From: Armigeres subalbatus
Taxonomy: Eukaryota > Arthropoda > Insecta > Diptera > Culicidae
Reading direction: 5' to 3'
DNA length: 64,000 nt
Assembly (NCBI RefSeq): GCF_024139115.2
Contig: NC_085140.1
Span: 161,226,452-161,290,451, forward strand
Shown: positions 1 to 11,539 of the stretch, one piece after another
Layout: every line of letters starts with the position of its first letter
Position numbering within the stretch: the first letter of the stretch is position 1
Notes under the pieces: generated by a model
What the model was told of the DNA's origin: nothing
Seen by the model: only the letters and a program-made list of their open reading frames with translations
Database searches by the model: none
Position numbers and translations under genes: made by a program

Positions 1-1920
1 CAGATTTTTTGTATTTTTTTCCATTGTTCATCTGTCAAAATCACCGAAAATCAGTAAAATTATTTACCAAACAGTTCTGCTGTTGAGATTTCGGTAAAAT
101 TTTTCCGAATTCGGCGATTTATTTTAAGTGTGTAGCGACTGAAGGAGAACATTATTTATAACTCTTAGAGCCTTGAAAAAGGCTGTTTGCTTCGGCTAAG
201 TGCAAAAAGTAAGAAAACGATCTTTTCAAATAACCGCGAATTTCTAGTGATGGTATAAAAAAGACTGAATGCTCTGCGAGCGTTATACCTTATTTTGAAT
301 CTTCTCTGCTTCCCAATTGGTGGGCCAATCAGCTAGTGTCTTGTATCCCGCTTCTTTGTCAGCCAAAGCGTCATCATGATCAACGCGTTCGAGAAGGGCT
401 TCTTCATTTTTACGCTTGTTGCTCGCTGCTGGCGTCTATTTCCTAACGGGACTTTTCGCTAGATACAGGCCAATAAGCCGAGCAAGCGAGCTTAGAATTG
501 CAGTTCAGGTGGGAAGTACGTGTTCTTTTCTGAGACAACATTGTTAGTAGTAGAAGGAAGGAAACACCTGGACATGGTATTTCGGGTGATAACATTTAGA
601 ATTGGTAACATGGGACGATCATTCAGTCACGTTCGCTTTGTGTGCGATCAGTATCAAACAATGTTTATCTACATATTTTTTTTGTCAATGCCAAAAAATC
701 CAACATTTGATGAAAAATCGATTGATGTTTGAGTTTTGATTTGATGTTATTAATGTTTGAGCTGTTTTCGGTGTTTTTTTATCCAAATAAGATTATTTGA
801 GAGATTTGGACATCTTACGAATCTTTACAGGCACGGTCAAGCAAAGTCCTTCGTCCACTTCGCGGTTAAATCAGAAAAATTATCCACTGTTAATTTTGAC
901 GCTATTTATGAAAATCACGCATAAAATTTTATCTCTAGAATATTGGATTTGGCACCCAAGTACAATTTCTATCCCGAAGGGTATTGAAAGCATTGATATT
1001 GATCTCTATTATTGGCTCTCTGAAGAACCGTTTGTTTTTTGGACATACATGCTGCATCATGTGGCTTTTTCATCCCGTGGATTCGCATAAGTGTCTCTGC
1101 TTATGGAACCACCCCACCCATTTTTGGCCCTTCATACAGGAGTCTGATGAAATACAAACAGTAGTATAATCGTGATCAAATCGTTTGTCAAATATGGCCA
1201 GTGCTATCGGCAGGTGCCTTGCTACAATAGATGGTAGTATCATCATCATCATCATCATTTTGCATCATGTGGCTTTTCTTCAGCCTGTCTCGGCTCAGCA
1301 CCGGATGCCGGCCGGTCTCGGCTCGACTCTGCTGCTGCTGCCGGTATCTGCTCAGCCTCAGCATTGCTATTGCTGCTTTGTCGGGTCTGTAGGGTGGACT
1401 GCTGATGTACTGGCTAGGTTTCGGCTGATGATGGTCGCTTCGATGGTGTCGAGCCGAAAAAGCGGTCGGTGCAGACTTCATTCCCTGCTAAAAGTTGTGA
1501 GTGCTGTTCAATCGATGATGCGGTTGCTTCGCTTGTCCCGGTCAAAATGAAAGGAAAAAATCGCGTTGCGCTATTTTATGGCTTCTCGGCAGACCCAGCG
1601 GCTGCTCATTCGCTGGTGTCTGCACCAATCAGAACGTGGTAATGGAATGATGCAAGAATTATGCGGTACCCATATTTATAGGTTCCCTTGATCTCAATGT
1701 TTTTCATTGAAAACAGTTTCATGCCTATTGAAACAAGTTTTTCGGGTCTTATCAAGCATGGACATGGAAGGCATACTTGAAATCTGTCGATTGAGGGGCT
1801 TACCGCAGAAATTCATCCACTGGGACGAACGCTATTAACGTTTAAAATCTTTCAACACAGCGTAACGCGGTCGATTTGAATATTTTGAAATGACACCCGG
1901 TATAGTAAAGAGAGACGTAA
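1..1920. other. Unassigned sequence, no supported gene
   Basis: No domain, transposon terminus or tandem array is recognised. A short (ATC)n run lies near 1237-1256. The block around 1270-1540 is richer in G+C and opens overlapping ORFs on both strands (121 and 97 codons), which fits base composition rather than a gene. A short phrase, GCATCATGTGGCTTTT, occurs near 1054 and again near 1261, suggesting a small local duplication. Confidence 0.5.
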
Positions 1921-1923
1921 GTC

Positions 1924-2890
1924 CTACATCAAAATGTTCAAGCTGTTACGTCTGTTTGTATGTGGCCATAGGGTTGGTCCCCTCGCTAATGGTGGCCCGA
2001 TAAGGTCACCCCAGAGAAAAACGTCCGAAAACGGCAAAGTGGAACTTGGAAAGCCGAAGCGCCCGTCAACGGAAAAAAAAATATTGGGGCTACTTTTAAG
2101 TGTCTTGTGATAGTGTCTTTCCTCGAAAACCGCTCGTATTAGGGTAAAACGATCTATTATGGAGGGGTTAAGCACCGTGTCAAACCAAAATTGATTTCAA
2201 AAATTCTTCTAAAATTACCTGTTGGTCGATTTCCACATCGTAGTAGTTGAATAGGATGCTCGTTAATTATAGTTTCGTAAATATTACGTCAATTGTGCTG
2301 AACTTATGTTGATTTGTTTTTATCACAATAAAAACAAACTACCGCAATAATAGGACGCAGTTGCCTATCGTTGCGATATTTTTTGAAGGTCAGTCCTATT
2401 GTTGTGGTATTGCATGTAATTTTTATGGAGAGCGATACCGCAACAATAGGACCTCAGCACTACCGCAATAATAGGCTCAAAAGATTCAAATTTTTAACGA
2501 AAAATGTTGATTTTTCATCATTTTGAACAGAATTTCGTCAAGCAAAAGCTGTTCTAGTCGTTAATTCGAAATGTTTTAGCGTACCCACAATTGTTTTTAA
2601 TGCTATTATATCCAAAATGGACTACTTTAACACTACCGCAACATTAGGACATACCACAACGATAGGACGTTTTACCCTACATCCGGAACTTCAAACAAGC
2701 TGTGCTGACCCTCTGTTACTTGGTCGTAGTGATTAAGCAAGAGTGGAAGTCCCTGCTTGAAAACAGTTAGGAAGCAGATAGAGAAATTTGCCTCCTTACT
2801 GAGGAGAAAGAGCTGGCGGTAAGTCTGGTTGCGACGACGCATGATCGCCACTGTTGCCAACCCGAAGTAGATGAGAGAGCCCCAAGTCAC
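1924..2890 (-). pseudogene. ORF of unknown family split by a TA-flanked element
   Basis: On the minus strand an open frame runs from ATG at 2890 to about 2680, is cut by the element at 2142-2677, and resumes at 2141 down to a stop at 1924. If the element and one TA are removed, the frame runs straight through: residues VPDV join IRAVFEERHY with no shift or stop, giving about 143 codons. The N-terminal part has a hydrophobic stretch followed by basic residues (MRRRNQTYR). I do not recognise the family. It could be a fragment of a host gene or of a retroelement. The clean junction is the main sign that the frame was open before the insertion. Boundaries are those of the open frame; no promoter or splice site was identified. 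Confidence 0.35.
2142..2677. mobile_element. Nonautonomous TA-TSD element with dispersed internal motif
   Basis: Termini GGGTAAAACG and CGTTTTACCC form an inverted repeat and are flanked on both sides by TA (2140-2141 and 2678-2679), as in Tc1/mariner-type insertions. The 536-bp interior has no transposase but carries a repeated short motif, ACCGCAAYAATAGGAC, in both orientations (near 2341, 2393 inverted, 2435, 2462, 2634, 2653). Excision with one TA restores the ORF described at 1924-2890, which confirms the boundaries. Confidence 0.8.
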
Positions 2891-3015
2891 ACCGAAAACA
2901 TATCAATAGGGGTATTTCGAATACAGATAATTTTCGATATATCGTATACTCAATATAACGTCACTAAATATAGCTTACATTTTCCCCGTACACTTTTAAA
3001 AATATTTTTAATTTA

Positions 3016-3957
3016 CAGGGTGTTCAATAAGTTCGAATCAGAGCACCGACACCTAATTTTTTCACTATGGATTTTGACAGGTTGGCCTGTTTGTGCTTTT
3101 TTGGGTGATCAATTTATCCCCCAGTGCCAAATCACCCCAATACTGATTTATTTTGCAATAATATGTGCGCGAATTTTGAATGTTTACGTTTTTACAGGAG
3201 AATATGATGCAAAACGCCAATTCCACTTAATATAGCAACATGACACACTCATGAGAAAATAGAGAAAAAATGAACGAACTATAAATTAAAACTATTTTGC
3301 ACTCGATTCCATGCTTTAAACTTAAGAATGTACAAATTATTTGCTCAATTCTTTAGAATGCTACTTGCACAAGGCACTGTCTATATGCCTTCGTTCGTTT
3401 TATCGTATATCGTAAATAGCCGTTTTTGAAGGTCAAAATCATTGCAGCGTACTACAAAACTGAGGTGTTGGGGACGGTTGATACCCCCAGTAGCCCGGTG
3501 CGAATACGGAGATGAGCCCTACGTGTTCCAATAGAACGTTATTTCTTTATACACGAAAAATGCGATTTAAGCCTAATATGGGGACAATTTCATCGACTTT
3601 TTGGACAAAACTTTGCGGCCTCGCAGCTTCCCGGAATTGAACTCTTTTAACTTTTTGTTTGGTCCTTTATTATGTCAAAGCTGGACGAATACAAACTCAG
3701 CAACTTGGACCAGTTAAAAACGGTAATACTCAAAATCTGGAACGGAATGTCCATGCAGACCGTGCGTGCCGCTTGCGATGGGTTTTAGAAACGTTCGAAG
3801 CTCTTGATGAAGTACAAAATAGAGGTCATTCAAAAAGAAATATTACAAACATTCTTTATAAGCAATACTTTCAATGAAATGGAACCGGGAGAAGAATTTA
3901 TTTAATTTCATTTTTAAACATTTTTTGAAAGTGTATTCGAACTTATTGAACACCCTG
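3016..3957 (+). mobile_element. Internally deleted Tc1/mariner element
   Basis: Perfect terminal inverted repeats of about 24 bp begin CAGGGTGTTCAATAAG. The flanking dinucleotide is TA on both sides (3014-3015 and 3958-3959). At 942 bp it is shorter than an autonomous mariner, and only the C-terminal end of a transposase can be read inside. The two termini remain almost identical, so the element is not very old, although the coding part is broken. Confidence 0.85.
3674..3830 (+). pseudogene. Tc1/mariner transposase C-terminal remnant
   Basis: In the frame starting at TCA 3674 the translation reads SKLDEYKLSNLDQLKTVI, then a W-containing helix and VRAACDGF followed by a stop and KRSKLL. The order (L..L followed by I...W, then VRAAC..F..RL) is the usual C-terminal tail of Tc1/mariner transposases, downstream of the DDE domain. 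An in-frame TAG follows DGF. None of the three catalytic acidic residues is present, because the N-terminal and catalytic parts are deleted. Its orientation and position inside 24-bp TIRs agree with this identity. It cannot act as a transposase. Confidence 0.6.
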
Positions 3958-3959
3958 TA

Positions 3960-4942
3960 ATTAATTTTTCCAAAATCAATGATATTAATTGCAATGAGCA
4001 TTCGTGTAGAGATCAAAACATCTTCTAGAAGGGAGAGGAAAGAATATCAGTGTGGAAGCTGATATATCTCCACTGGCAAAATAAAGGTGGTTTGATTTGC
4101 TCATATGCCATCGCATGCGAAAGGGTTTTCTATCGACAAGTACTGTCTCTAAATTTCTAATATGACATCAGCATTTAGTCGAATAGGATTTTTATTGCGC
4201 AGTTCTGTTTTCTACATGCGTCCGTCTCGTCGCAACTAACTTTGCTGCCTCGGAGAGTTTGGCAGAAGGAAGGTCGTGCGATATGTGCCATCACAAATAT
4301 TGTCCTCCGCTCGCTTTCAAATTGACTTCTATTAAAAAAACATTCTTCATGCCTGCCGTATCCTAACGGAACTATCAATTCTATACTTTCGCCTCTAATT
4401 CTATCATGAACAGGTACGTCCTAAGTTTGGAAGATGATATTAGCATTTCCATATCATTGTAAATCGTTTAACTTCACGTAGAAGTAATACACTCAAATCA
4501 TTAATTAATCTTCTAGAGTTTGAATGTATCATCCAGAGACATTATTTTCCACACTTACGGAGCTAATGGTACGTGACCCGTCGAATTGCATACGCCCAGG
4601 TTTTTGTTTACGAGGATGGTACGTACCGTGGGGGATACGAAAATCCGTGTTCAATGGAAACGAATTAGAAGAATTTACTGGTAAGCTAAAAGTCTCTCAT
4701 TCTATTTGATTGTCAAAAACTTAGAAACTGGGTATTGCCGGAATGGGCTCGATCGAAATCGATCTATTTTGAAATTCAAGATGGCCCACTTCCGGTTGGA
4801 TATGTGCTTCGCTACCGACGACTTTCTTTGCCGGTGGCGCCGTAAAAAATTAATCGGCGTACAGTCGTATGAAAATCAAACAACTATGCAGCATTTATTT
4901 TCATTTCCTAGAAAACGATGAATCGAAATTAATTGCGGCGAT
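3960..4942. other. AT-rich sequence without recognised features
   Basis: No coding signature, terminus pair or tandem repeat was seen. Short ORFs at 4524-4921 look random. Confidence 0.5.
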
Positions 4943-4995
4943 GTCATGCCCTTAGGCCGAATGTCATTAGGATGAAGGTCATTAGGCCGAATGAG
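4943..4995 (-). repeat. CATTCGGCCTAATGACC minisatellite, short block
   Basis: Three imperfect copies of ATTAGGCCGAATG with an ~16-bp period sit directly at the edge of the polypyrimidine tract. The same unit on the other strand borders the second pyrimidine tract at 11953-12047. Confidence 0.7.
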
Positions 4996-5019
4996 AAGTA
5001 AGAAGCAAAACTTGAGAAA

Positions 5020-5530
5020 TGAAGTTTTTCCTTCCTCCTTCTTTCTTCTTCCTTCCTTCATCTTCCTTATTTCTTCTCCCTTCTTTGTTCTTCGCTGTTC
5101 CTTCTTTCTTCTTTCCTTATCTTTTATCCTTCCTTCTTCTTATTTTTTCCTTCTTCCTTCTTTATTATTTTTTCTCACTTCCTTCTCTTTCTTCCTTCCT
5201 CCTTCTATCTCTCTTCTTCCTTCTTCTATCATCTTTCTTCCTTCTTCATTTTTCAATCTTCTCCTATATTCTTTTTCTTCCTTTTTCCTTTTTCCTTCTT
5301 TATGCTTCTTTCTTCCTTCTTTATTCTTACTTCTTCTTTCTTCTTTCTTAATTCTTCCTTCTTCTTTATTCTTAATTTTTCCTTCTACTTTCTTCCATCT
5401 TCCTTCTTTCATCTTCTTTCTTTTTTTACTTCTCCCTCCATCCTCCTTCATTCTTCCTTATCCCTTTTTCCTTCTCCTTTCTTCCTTCTCCCTTCTTCCT
5501 TCTTCCTTCTTCTTTATTTCTTATTCCTTT
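5020..5530. repeat. Polypyrimidine (TTCTTCC)n tract
   Basis: About 510 bp almost free of purines on the plus strand, built from CTTCTTCC/TTCTTT variants. All long ORFs here on both strands come from low complexity. Confidence 0.95.
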
Positions 5531-5531
5531 T

Positions 5532-5855
5532 TGCCTTTCTCGTATACTAAGTATACGGAAAGGCTATAGAACTGCTCCAAAACCGAACTTTTTATAGAAG
5601 GCTCGGAGACCCATAGTGTTATATACCAATCGACTCAGCTCGACGAATTGAGGTGATGTCTGTATGTGTGTATGTATGTGTGTGTGTGTGTGTATGTGTA
5701 CAAAAATGTGAGACACGTTTTTGGGCATTTAGCATCATCCGATTTGCTCGCAACAAGTTGCACTCGACGCGGAATACAGTCCCATTGGTTCCTATTTAAA
5801 ATTAGATCGATCGAACTTTGCGTTTCGGAGTTATGGCCAAAAAACTGTTTTAACG
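5532..5855 (-). repeat. Composite 167-bp-monomer/TG/terminal-hairpin repeat, minus copy
   Basis: Reverse-orientation copy of the element seen in full at 55.0-57.6 kb. From left to right it has the terminal hairpin (5534-5562), the segment containing TTTTTATAGAAGG, the ACCAATCGACTCAGCTCG segment, a TG microsatellite (about 5660-5700) and about one 167-bp-type monomer (TTGCTCGCAACAAGTTGC, TGGCCAAAA). No coding role is visible. Confidence 0.8.
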
Positions 5856-5867
5856 TGCAAAAAAAAA

Positions 5868-5952
5868 GCAAAACGCTCTACTCTGGATTCGAACTCGTGA
5901 CCTCTGAAACGGGAAGCGGTTACTACACCACTGTACCATCGATACACATAAC
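5868..5952 (-). repeat. tRNA-like sequence, probable SINE head
   Basis: On the minus strand, TGGTACAGTGGTGTAGTAAC resembles a pol III A box and GAGTTCGAATCC matches a B box at suitable spacing. The acceptor ends do not pair, so I do not call a functional tRNA. A SINE head or tRNA pseudogene is more likely. Confidence 0.45.
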
Positions 5953-8650
5953 ATGTGAGAAGATACGTACAAATATAAATCATCGAATTGGGCATATATT
6001 CATTGCCTCTATAAGCAACAGAATTCATCCTGCTAGGGTATCGTTTCCTATACTGGAAGTATTAATGGATTGAGAAAAGAAAATATTAATTTTTCTCGTT
6101 GGTTAGTAAAATATACAGTTTCAATACATTAACTTAGAACAAGATGCCGTGGTGAGTATAAGCCGTTTGGCAGCGCAGTATCATTACTTGACACTTTACC
6201 GGTCGCTACTAAACGCGTTGCTAAAACAGTAGCGCAGCTGACAGGTGATCAAATTTGGTAGCGCGATAAACAGCTCTGCTATTTGATGAACTATTAAACG
6301 TCACCGGTACGGAATGCAGCCACCAAAATGATAACCGAAAATAGCGATCGGTGCGAAAAGAGTGACTAAACTAAAATGACAGAGCAGCGAGGGTGATCAA
6401 AACACTCGCACCTAGTAATGATGCTCTAATATATAAACTATTAAAACCGCTTGGATACGCTGTTCATTTATTGGAGATAAAAGTAGATTCACTATGATGC
6501 GAGGAAATCAATGCAAAACTTTTTAGGATAGGATATCCGTTCATAAATTTAAAATCATCTTCTCTGCTAAACGTTAGACATAAGTTTTCTCATGCCTTTT
6601 TGCTATCAAGCGCTAAGAAAAGCACAAATACCCTATATAACAGCCTGTAAATAATCCTCATGTAGCAATTTCAAAAAGCATCGTGCTTTGTTCAACACGT
6701 TCAACGCTCTCCCGTACGAATGCGCCTAAAAGAAGGAATGGCAATGTGCCGTCGCGCAGTGGTGGTCCCCCATACAAATGCTCGACTAAACCTACGATTG
6801 CGCTTAAAATTTAGCAACAGTAATCTTGTAACGCTGAATTCATTTTGAAATTTAAATAGTTCCGACATATGCTATGCTATCCAAAGACTTACGGAAGCCC
6901 ATGACTTAGGATCTGCAGCCACAGTAGCGTCTTAATTCTAACCTTGAAACAGTAAATTTTCCGCTTTGGTGCAGCAAAGCGCAATTCGCCAACTAACCAC
7001 TGTTAAGTAGACAAAATATATATTTCAATGCATGATATCAGTTCTTTCCGAATCTTTCCCGATAAAAAATTTAGTCAAATTTAATTTTCCCATACATATA
7101 TGTTTAGGAGATACTTTACAGCATCAACTTGAGCCAAGTCACCAAAAATTAAATTTACCAACTACAATTAACAAATTGAGGAATTATCCTTGACTAAATG
7201 TGCAAAATTAAAATAATATCAGCTTCACGAAAGAACGATTTTTGTTTTAGGTTTTGTCTGGATTTCCGCCACTGTGGATCGGTCGGCTTAACCATCGTAG
7301 CATCAGCGGCAAGCCGTGCTTCTGTTCTATTTTTACGCATATGCACATTCTTTGTGGCGTTCAATCAGCATATGGGAGCGCAGCTGGTGTGTGGGAAGAC
7401 GCGGGACGCATGCGCATTCGCTTCAGTCTCTTGCCGTCGGATGAATATTGCCGTATGAAGCATCACCAACACACATCGCATTGCGTGCGGCAATGTTCTA
7501 TTTTTAGCTCAGCTGGGTTCAATGTTGATCTGAGCAAATGAGATTTGGGGAAACTGGTTCATGAGTATCACGGAAAAAAAGAATAATTTAGATGTCTGCG
7601 CGGAAATAACGCGCAGAGGGAAATCCCCGGTCTTAATTCCTTGGATATAGCGTCTGCTGCCCCATAAACTCGCAAGCTTCTAATTTTATTGAAAGTTATG
7701 TCTTTTCTATTCAGTAAGGCATCTTTTCTTTGTGCATTGAAGCAATCGAATATAATTTTCCACTTATGTTTACTCTCTATTGAAACTCGGTGGGCAAGTT
7801 TGATTACTACCAAGGTAAATCAAAAGCTATTTTGTTTCTGCTAACAATCATTGAAGAAGACTGTTGAGTACATGTCGATTCTCAATTTATGCATTTATGT
7901 TTCATTTCCTATACCTCCTTCATCATCTAAAGTTCAGACCTGAATTCTTTTAAATATCCCAAATAATCAGATGGATTCAATTATAGAAATGTCATGAATA
8001 TAAATATAAACAATACACAGCCTTAGGTTCCATTGATTATTAGCATGGAAAATATTAAATACAAAAATTTTGTTTGAATTTTTTAGTATTCAAAATTTTT
8101 CTTGCAATGCGTAATATTATACCACACTCCTAGAAAATATGAGTTTTGAAAAAAATAAGATGGCCAACAAGAGGACCGAACATAAATCCTCTGATTGAGA
8201 GCCCATCACGTTACCCCTGAACTATTTTTGTTTCTTGAGAGGGCAGTGTTCGAAGAACAAGAGGCTACGCGATTTGCAATAAATAACTATTTCACTGTGC
8301 ATCAAGACATCGGCTGCTTGTGCATACGTGCGGTAACGCACCGGGTGCTGTGCTTTGGTTCGGTGGCATTTAATCGGACGTTGAAAAATATAAACCGTTT
8401 TGACTCAAGTCCCGAAAATGACTCATATTCCGAACACTAGCATTTAAATGGCTATATCAACCTTATTCGCGTGGTTCTTTCCATAGGATATTAATTTCGT
8501 TTGTAAAGCACTCAGATTATGTAGGAGAAACTGAGTTTTGGAAGGATTCGGAGAAAATTTTTGTTTTTTTTTGGAAGTCAGTAGAAAAAGTATCCAAACT
8601 TTTCTATAATCCAAGTATGTATTAGATCATTTAATAGTCTTAGTTCGATC
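5953..8650. other. Long unassigned stretch
   Basis: No gene or clear mobile-element boundary is visible. A GC-richer island at about 7250-7540 opens two overlapping ORFs (86 and 95 codons) without recognisable motifs. A weak inverted similarity between 6177 and 6424 (AGTATCATTACT / AGTAATGATGCT) is too short to call. Confidence 0.5.
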
Positions 8651-8663
8651 ATTGACAAACTAC

Positions 8664-9632
8664 AATGACTCATTCCAGAGGTTAAATGTCAAAACGTGTT
8701 ACAGCGGAGTTCTAGTGCGAATATTTTTCTACAGCTCTGCCTAATAGTTTGTTGTTTTGATTCAACTAATAATAGAGTTATAAAGCACTAGTTACTAATA
8801 CTAAATGATAACAAAATTTCGATCAGTCTGTATAATAAGTTACTGCAACTAGCGCTATAACTCTGTTATTAGTGCAATAGAAACAACAATTAGGCAGAGT
8901 TGTAAAAACCTCTAGAAGTCCTCCACATACCGTGTGGGACCGAAATCCGTACAGCACCGAAATCCGTCCACCTCATGAGATATTAATAAATTAAAGGGGA
9001 TTAAAGGTTAGTAATCTAGAAATAATTTCTCTTATCCTGTTCAGATACCTGGTAGTAAGTTCTTAGGGCATAGAAATGGAAAGAAGACTTTGAAATTAAA
9101 ACAACAAAAATCAAAAACAAATCGCCACCCACCAAACGCGAAGTTTTTGCCGCCATTTTGTTTTCGGGTAGAGCATAATTGCACCAATCGTAACTGTGTT
9201 TTAATTGCTAATTTCGAATCATTGCATAAGATAAGCGGAATACAAATCGAAGGGATCGCTTCTCAAGGAGCGTATCGAACTATTTACATTGGTAGTTTAG
9301 TCAATCAGACTGCTTCAATTTAAATATTTAGTTAAAATGTAGCTGTACGGATTTTGATCCTTTGATTCGAAATCCGTCCACGGTGGACGGATTTTGAGTC
9401 AGGAGTAGTTGATTTTATTCATTATTTTATCATGTTTTTCGTAGTTTTTAATGAGTAAATGTGGAACACTTCAAAAGTAGAAGCCTTCATGCTCTAGTGT
9501 CAATGACAAAAGTTTTATTTGCATTCAATTCCTATTTTCTAATTAATTTTTCATAAACTAAGGTGCTTAAGTGTACGGATTTCGATGCCCCACGGTATCA
9601 CGTTTGAAATTTAACCTCTGGAATGAGTTATT
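8664..9632. mobile_element. Foldback (Mutator-like) element with nested insertion
   Basis: Once the nested element 8930-9595 and one TA are removed, the remaining ~300 bp form a long palindrome. Its arms are about 130 bp, starting AATGACTCATTCCAGAGG on the left and AATAACTCATTCCAGAGG on the complement of the right end. The flanks are the 10-bp direct repeat GACAAACTAC at 8654-8663 and 9633-9642. Long TIRs with a 9-11 bp TSD are typical of Mutator-like foldback elements, so the superfamily call is inference from architecture. No transposase is present. Confidence 0.65.
8930..9595. mobile_element. Nested nonautonomous TA-TSD element (CGAAATCCGT family)
   Basis: Termini are CCGTGTGGGACCGAAATCC and, on the complement of the right end, CCGTGGGGCATCGAAATCC. 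TA flanks both sides (8928-8929, 9596-9597). The CGAAATCCGTMCA motif recurs inside in both orientations (near 8955, 9345, 9367, 9382, 9573). A 77-codon ORF at 9090-9323 has no recognised domain. The element sits inside the right arm of the foldback element. Confidence 0.75.
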
Positions 9633-9659
9633 GACAAACTACTAAATTATCGAACCTAT

Positions 9660-10536
9660 ATTACTGTACCGCTACTCCTCCGCTCATTTTTGGTCGCAAC
9701 GAAAAATACGCGCCAGATAGTCGCCTAAGAACAACATACCTCCAGAAAAAAAGCCAATTCGATATTTTTTTTAATTTGGCCGCCACGTGGTACTTTCCGG
9801 CGGTGAATGCTTGGATAGCACGTGCTATTTGTACTGCGGAGAAATTTTTCACATCTTTGAGAGCCTTGGAAAATGATCACGAAAGTTGTCATTTTGTTGC
9901 AAGGCACAATACTAATGATCGAAAACATCCTTGCCACAATCCATAACAAATTACCCGAAGGCAAGCAACGATTTTCGATTTTCTGATAGTATATCAGGTA
10001 TGTAATCATTACGATGTAAATTATTGCACAATATGAGCTCAAAAATGCTGATTTTGGTAACACTAGCTATGTCACGCGTAATCTATCAGATTTTGTACTT
10101 GGATAGTTTACCTGTAAAGTGATCTGATAAATAGTTTTGGATCAGTTTAGAAATCAAAATAATCAATTTTAACCATACATTCATAATTACTGCGAAATGC
10201 TTTCCATCTAAAGAAAAGCAACCCCAGTAGAATTCTGATCAGATTTTTTTTCATAAATCTTGTTGAAAAGTGTTTGAATGATAATGACAAAAACGGAACT
10301 ACTCATTTGCAAAAATTGACCTTTCCCGTCAAAAATTTTTATTCGCTTAAGTATTTTTTAAATTTAAAACAAAAATCGAAAAAGTGCTGGTTTTTAATAT
10401 TGGCCCGATTTTGAACGAACATCGAGTGATTTTTTTCAGGTCGGTTAACACGTGCAAACGTTTTCGTTTTTTTTTTATTTCGCTTTCATTTATTTATTTC
10501 TTCGTTTGAATTATAAAAAACTCCTCAGACTGCTTC
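9660..10536. other. Unassigned AT-rich sequence
   Basis: A minus-strand ORF at 9661-9852 (63 codons, starting MKNFSAVQIARAIQ) and an overlapping one at 9725-10063 have no recognised domain. The remainder is AT-rich with a poly(T) run near 10465. Confidence 0.45.
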
Positions 10537-10850
10537 TTATCTAATATTTCTTATTCTATTCTTAAAAACTAGTTTAGACACATTAAAATCAAAAACAGCA
10601 CTTGCACTATTAAACGACCGAAAACAGTTTTCCAGAGGGTTGTTAAAACCATATGACGTCCTGTGACGCTGAATCATGATAAGATCGCGTTCACGCAGAT
10701 GCCGAGAAGGAGCGTAAAACGTAACGTTTTGCAATAAATATGGACACTGCACGACATTTTTTAAAATATCAAAAACAAACAGCCTTTGCAGATTAGTCCA
10801 ACGAAGCGCAAGTGTCTCCAGGCCTATAAGTTTGCAGTGTCTGGTTTTTG
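10537..10850 (-). pseudogene. LINE reverse transcriptase C-terminal fragment
   Basis: The minus-strand translation reads LQRLFVFDILKN, then LLQNVTFYAPSR, NPLENCFRSFN and FDFNVSKLVFKNRIR up to a stop near 10537. The same motifs in the same order occur in the decayed LINE at 13.3-14.6 kb (LQRMFVFDLLSH, LLQRVTFYVPDR, HPLERCFKLLN, FDFNVNRTSFKNSIR), so this is a diverged 3-prime-terminal fragment of a related element. Only the post-RT C-terminal region is present; the palm motifs are missing. The similarity starts around codon 46 of the 145-codon ORF, and the upstream part (10850-10974) does not match. It is nonfunctional. Confidence 0.65.
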
Positions 10851-11049
10851 TTTTCGATTTAATAGTTAGAGGCTTCAAAGAACCCATATTTTCTTTGGGA
10901 AAGTTGACCTTAAATAAGCCAAAGAATCGACTGAAACAATGAAACGAAATACAATTTTTGACGGGGATGGTCAACTGAATTTTTATCTATATGAAGAATC
11001 ATATTATTCAAAACAACAATTTCAGCTGGATTCTGGCTTCAAAACGGAA

Positions 11050-11340
11050 TTTTCAGAAGAAGTGTGTGTATGTGCATGTGTGTGCGTGTGTGTGCAAAAA
11101 AAATCTAACTCATTTGTCGAAATCTTATCCTGAACCGATTATTTAAACGGGGAATCCTGTCCCATTGTTTCACATTAAAAATCAGGTCGAACTGGGGAAT
11201 GGGCTCAAAAGTTATGGCCAAAATACAAATTTTTATACTATGTCTGAAACTCGATTTGTGCAATTGCTCAACCTCATCACATTTTCAGGGCACTTAACCT
11301 CATCCGATTTGCTTGCAACAAATTGCATTCGGCAGCAATT
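11050..11340 (-). repeat. Composite 167-bp-monomer repeat, minus copy without hairpin
   Basis: A TG-rich run at about 11060-11093 is followed by segments resembling the 167-bp monomer in reverse orientation (GGGAATCCTGTCCCATTGTT, AAAAGTTATGGCCAAAATAC, CATCCGATTTGCTTGCAAC). The terminal hairpin end is absent. Confidence 0.6.
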
Positions 11341-11539
11341 ATTACAATGTGTATAAACAAATGTGAATTTTCAATTCAATCTATCTTTATTTATCTATCT
11401 TTATTTACGAGAATGTGAAAATGTGAAAAATAAGTCTTATTCACCAATTGTTATTTTAGACTTTTCATATATGTTTATCAACCATTTTGAACGAGCGAGA
11501 AAGGCATCATCACCGCTAGGTGGTTCAATCTGGGTTTTT

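Noticed and set aside
1185..1550. Overlapping 121- and 97-codon ORFs as genes
   Set aside because: Antiparallel frames in a GC-rich repeat-like patch with an (ATC)n run.
4991..5569. Phe/Leu/Ser-rich ORF of 192 codons and a Lys/Glu-rich one on the other strand
   Set aside because: Translation of a polypyrimidine tract; likewise 11363-11995.
6177..6435. MITE with AGTATCATTACT ends
   Set aside because: Inverted similarity of only ~12 bp and no TSD.
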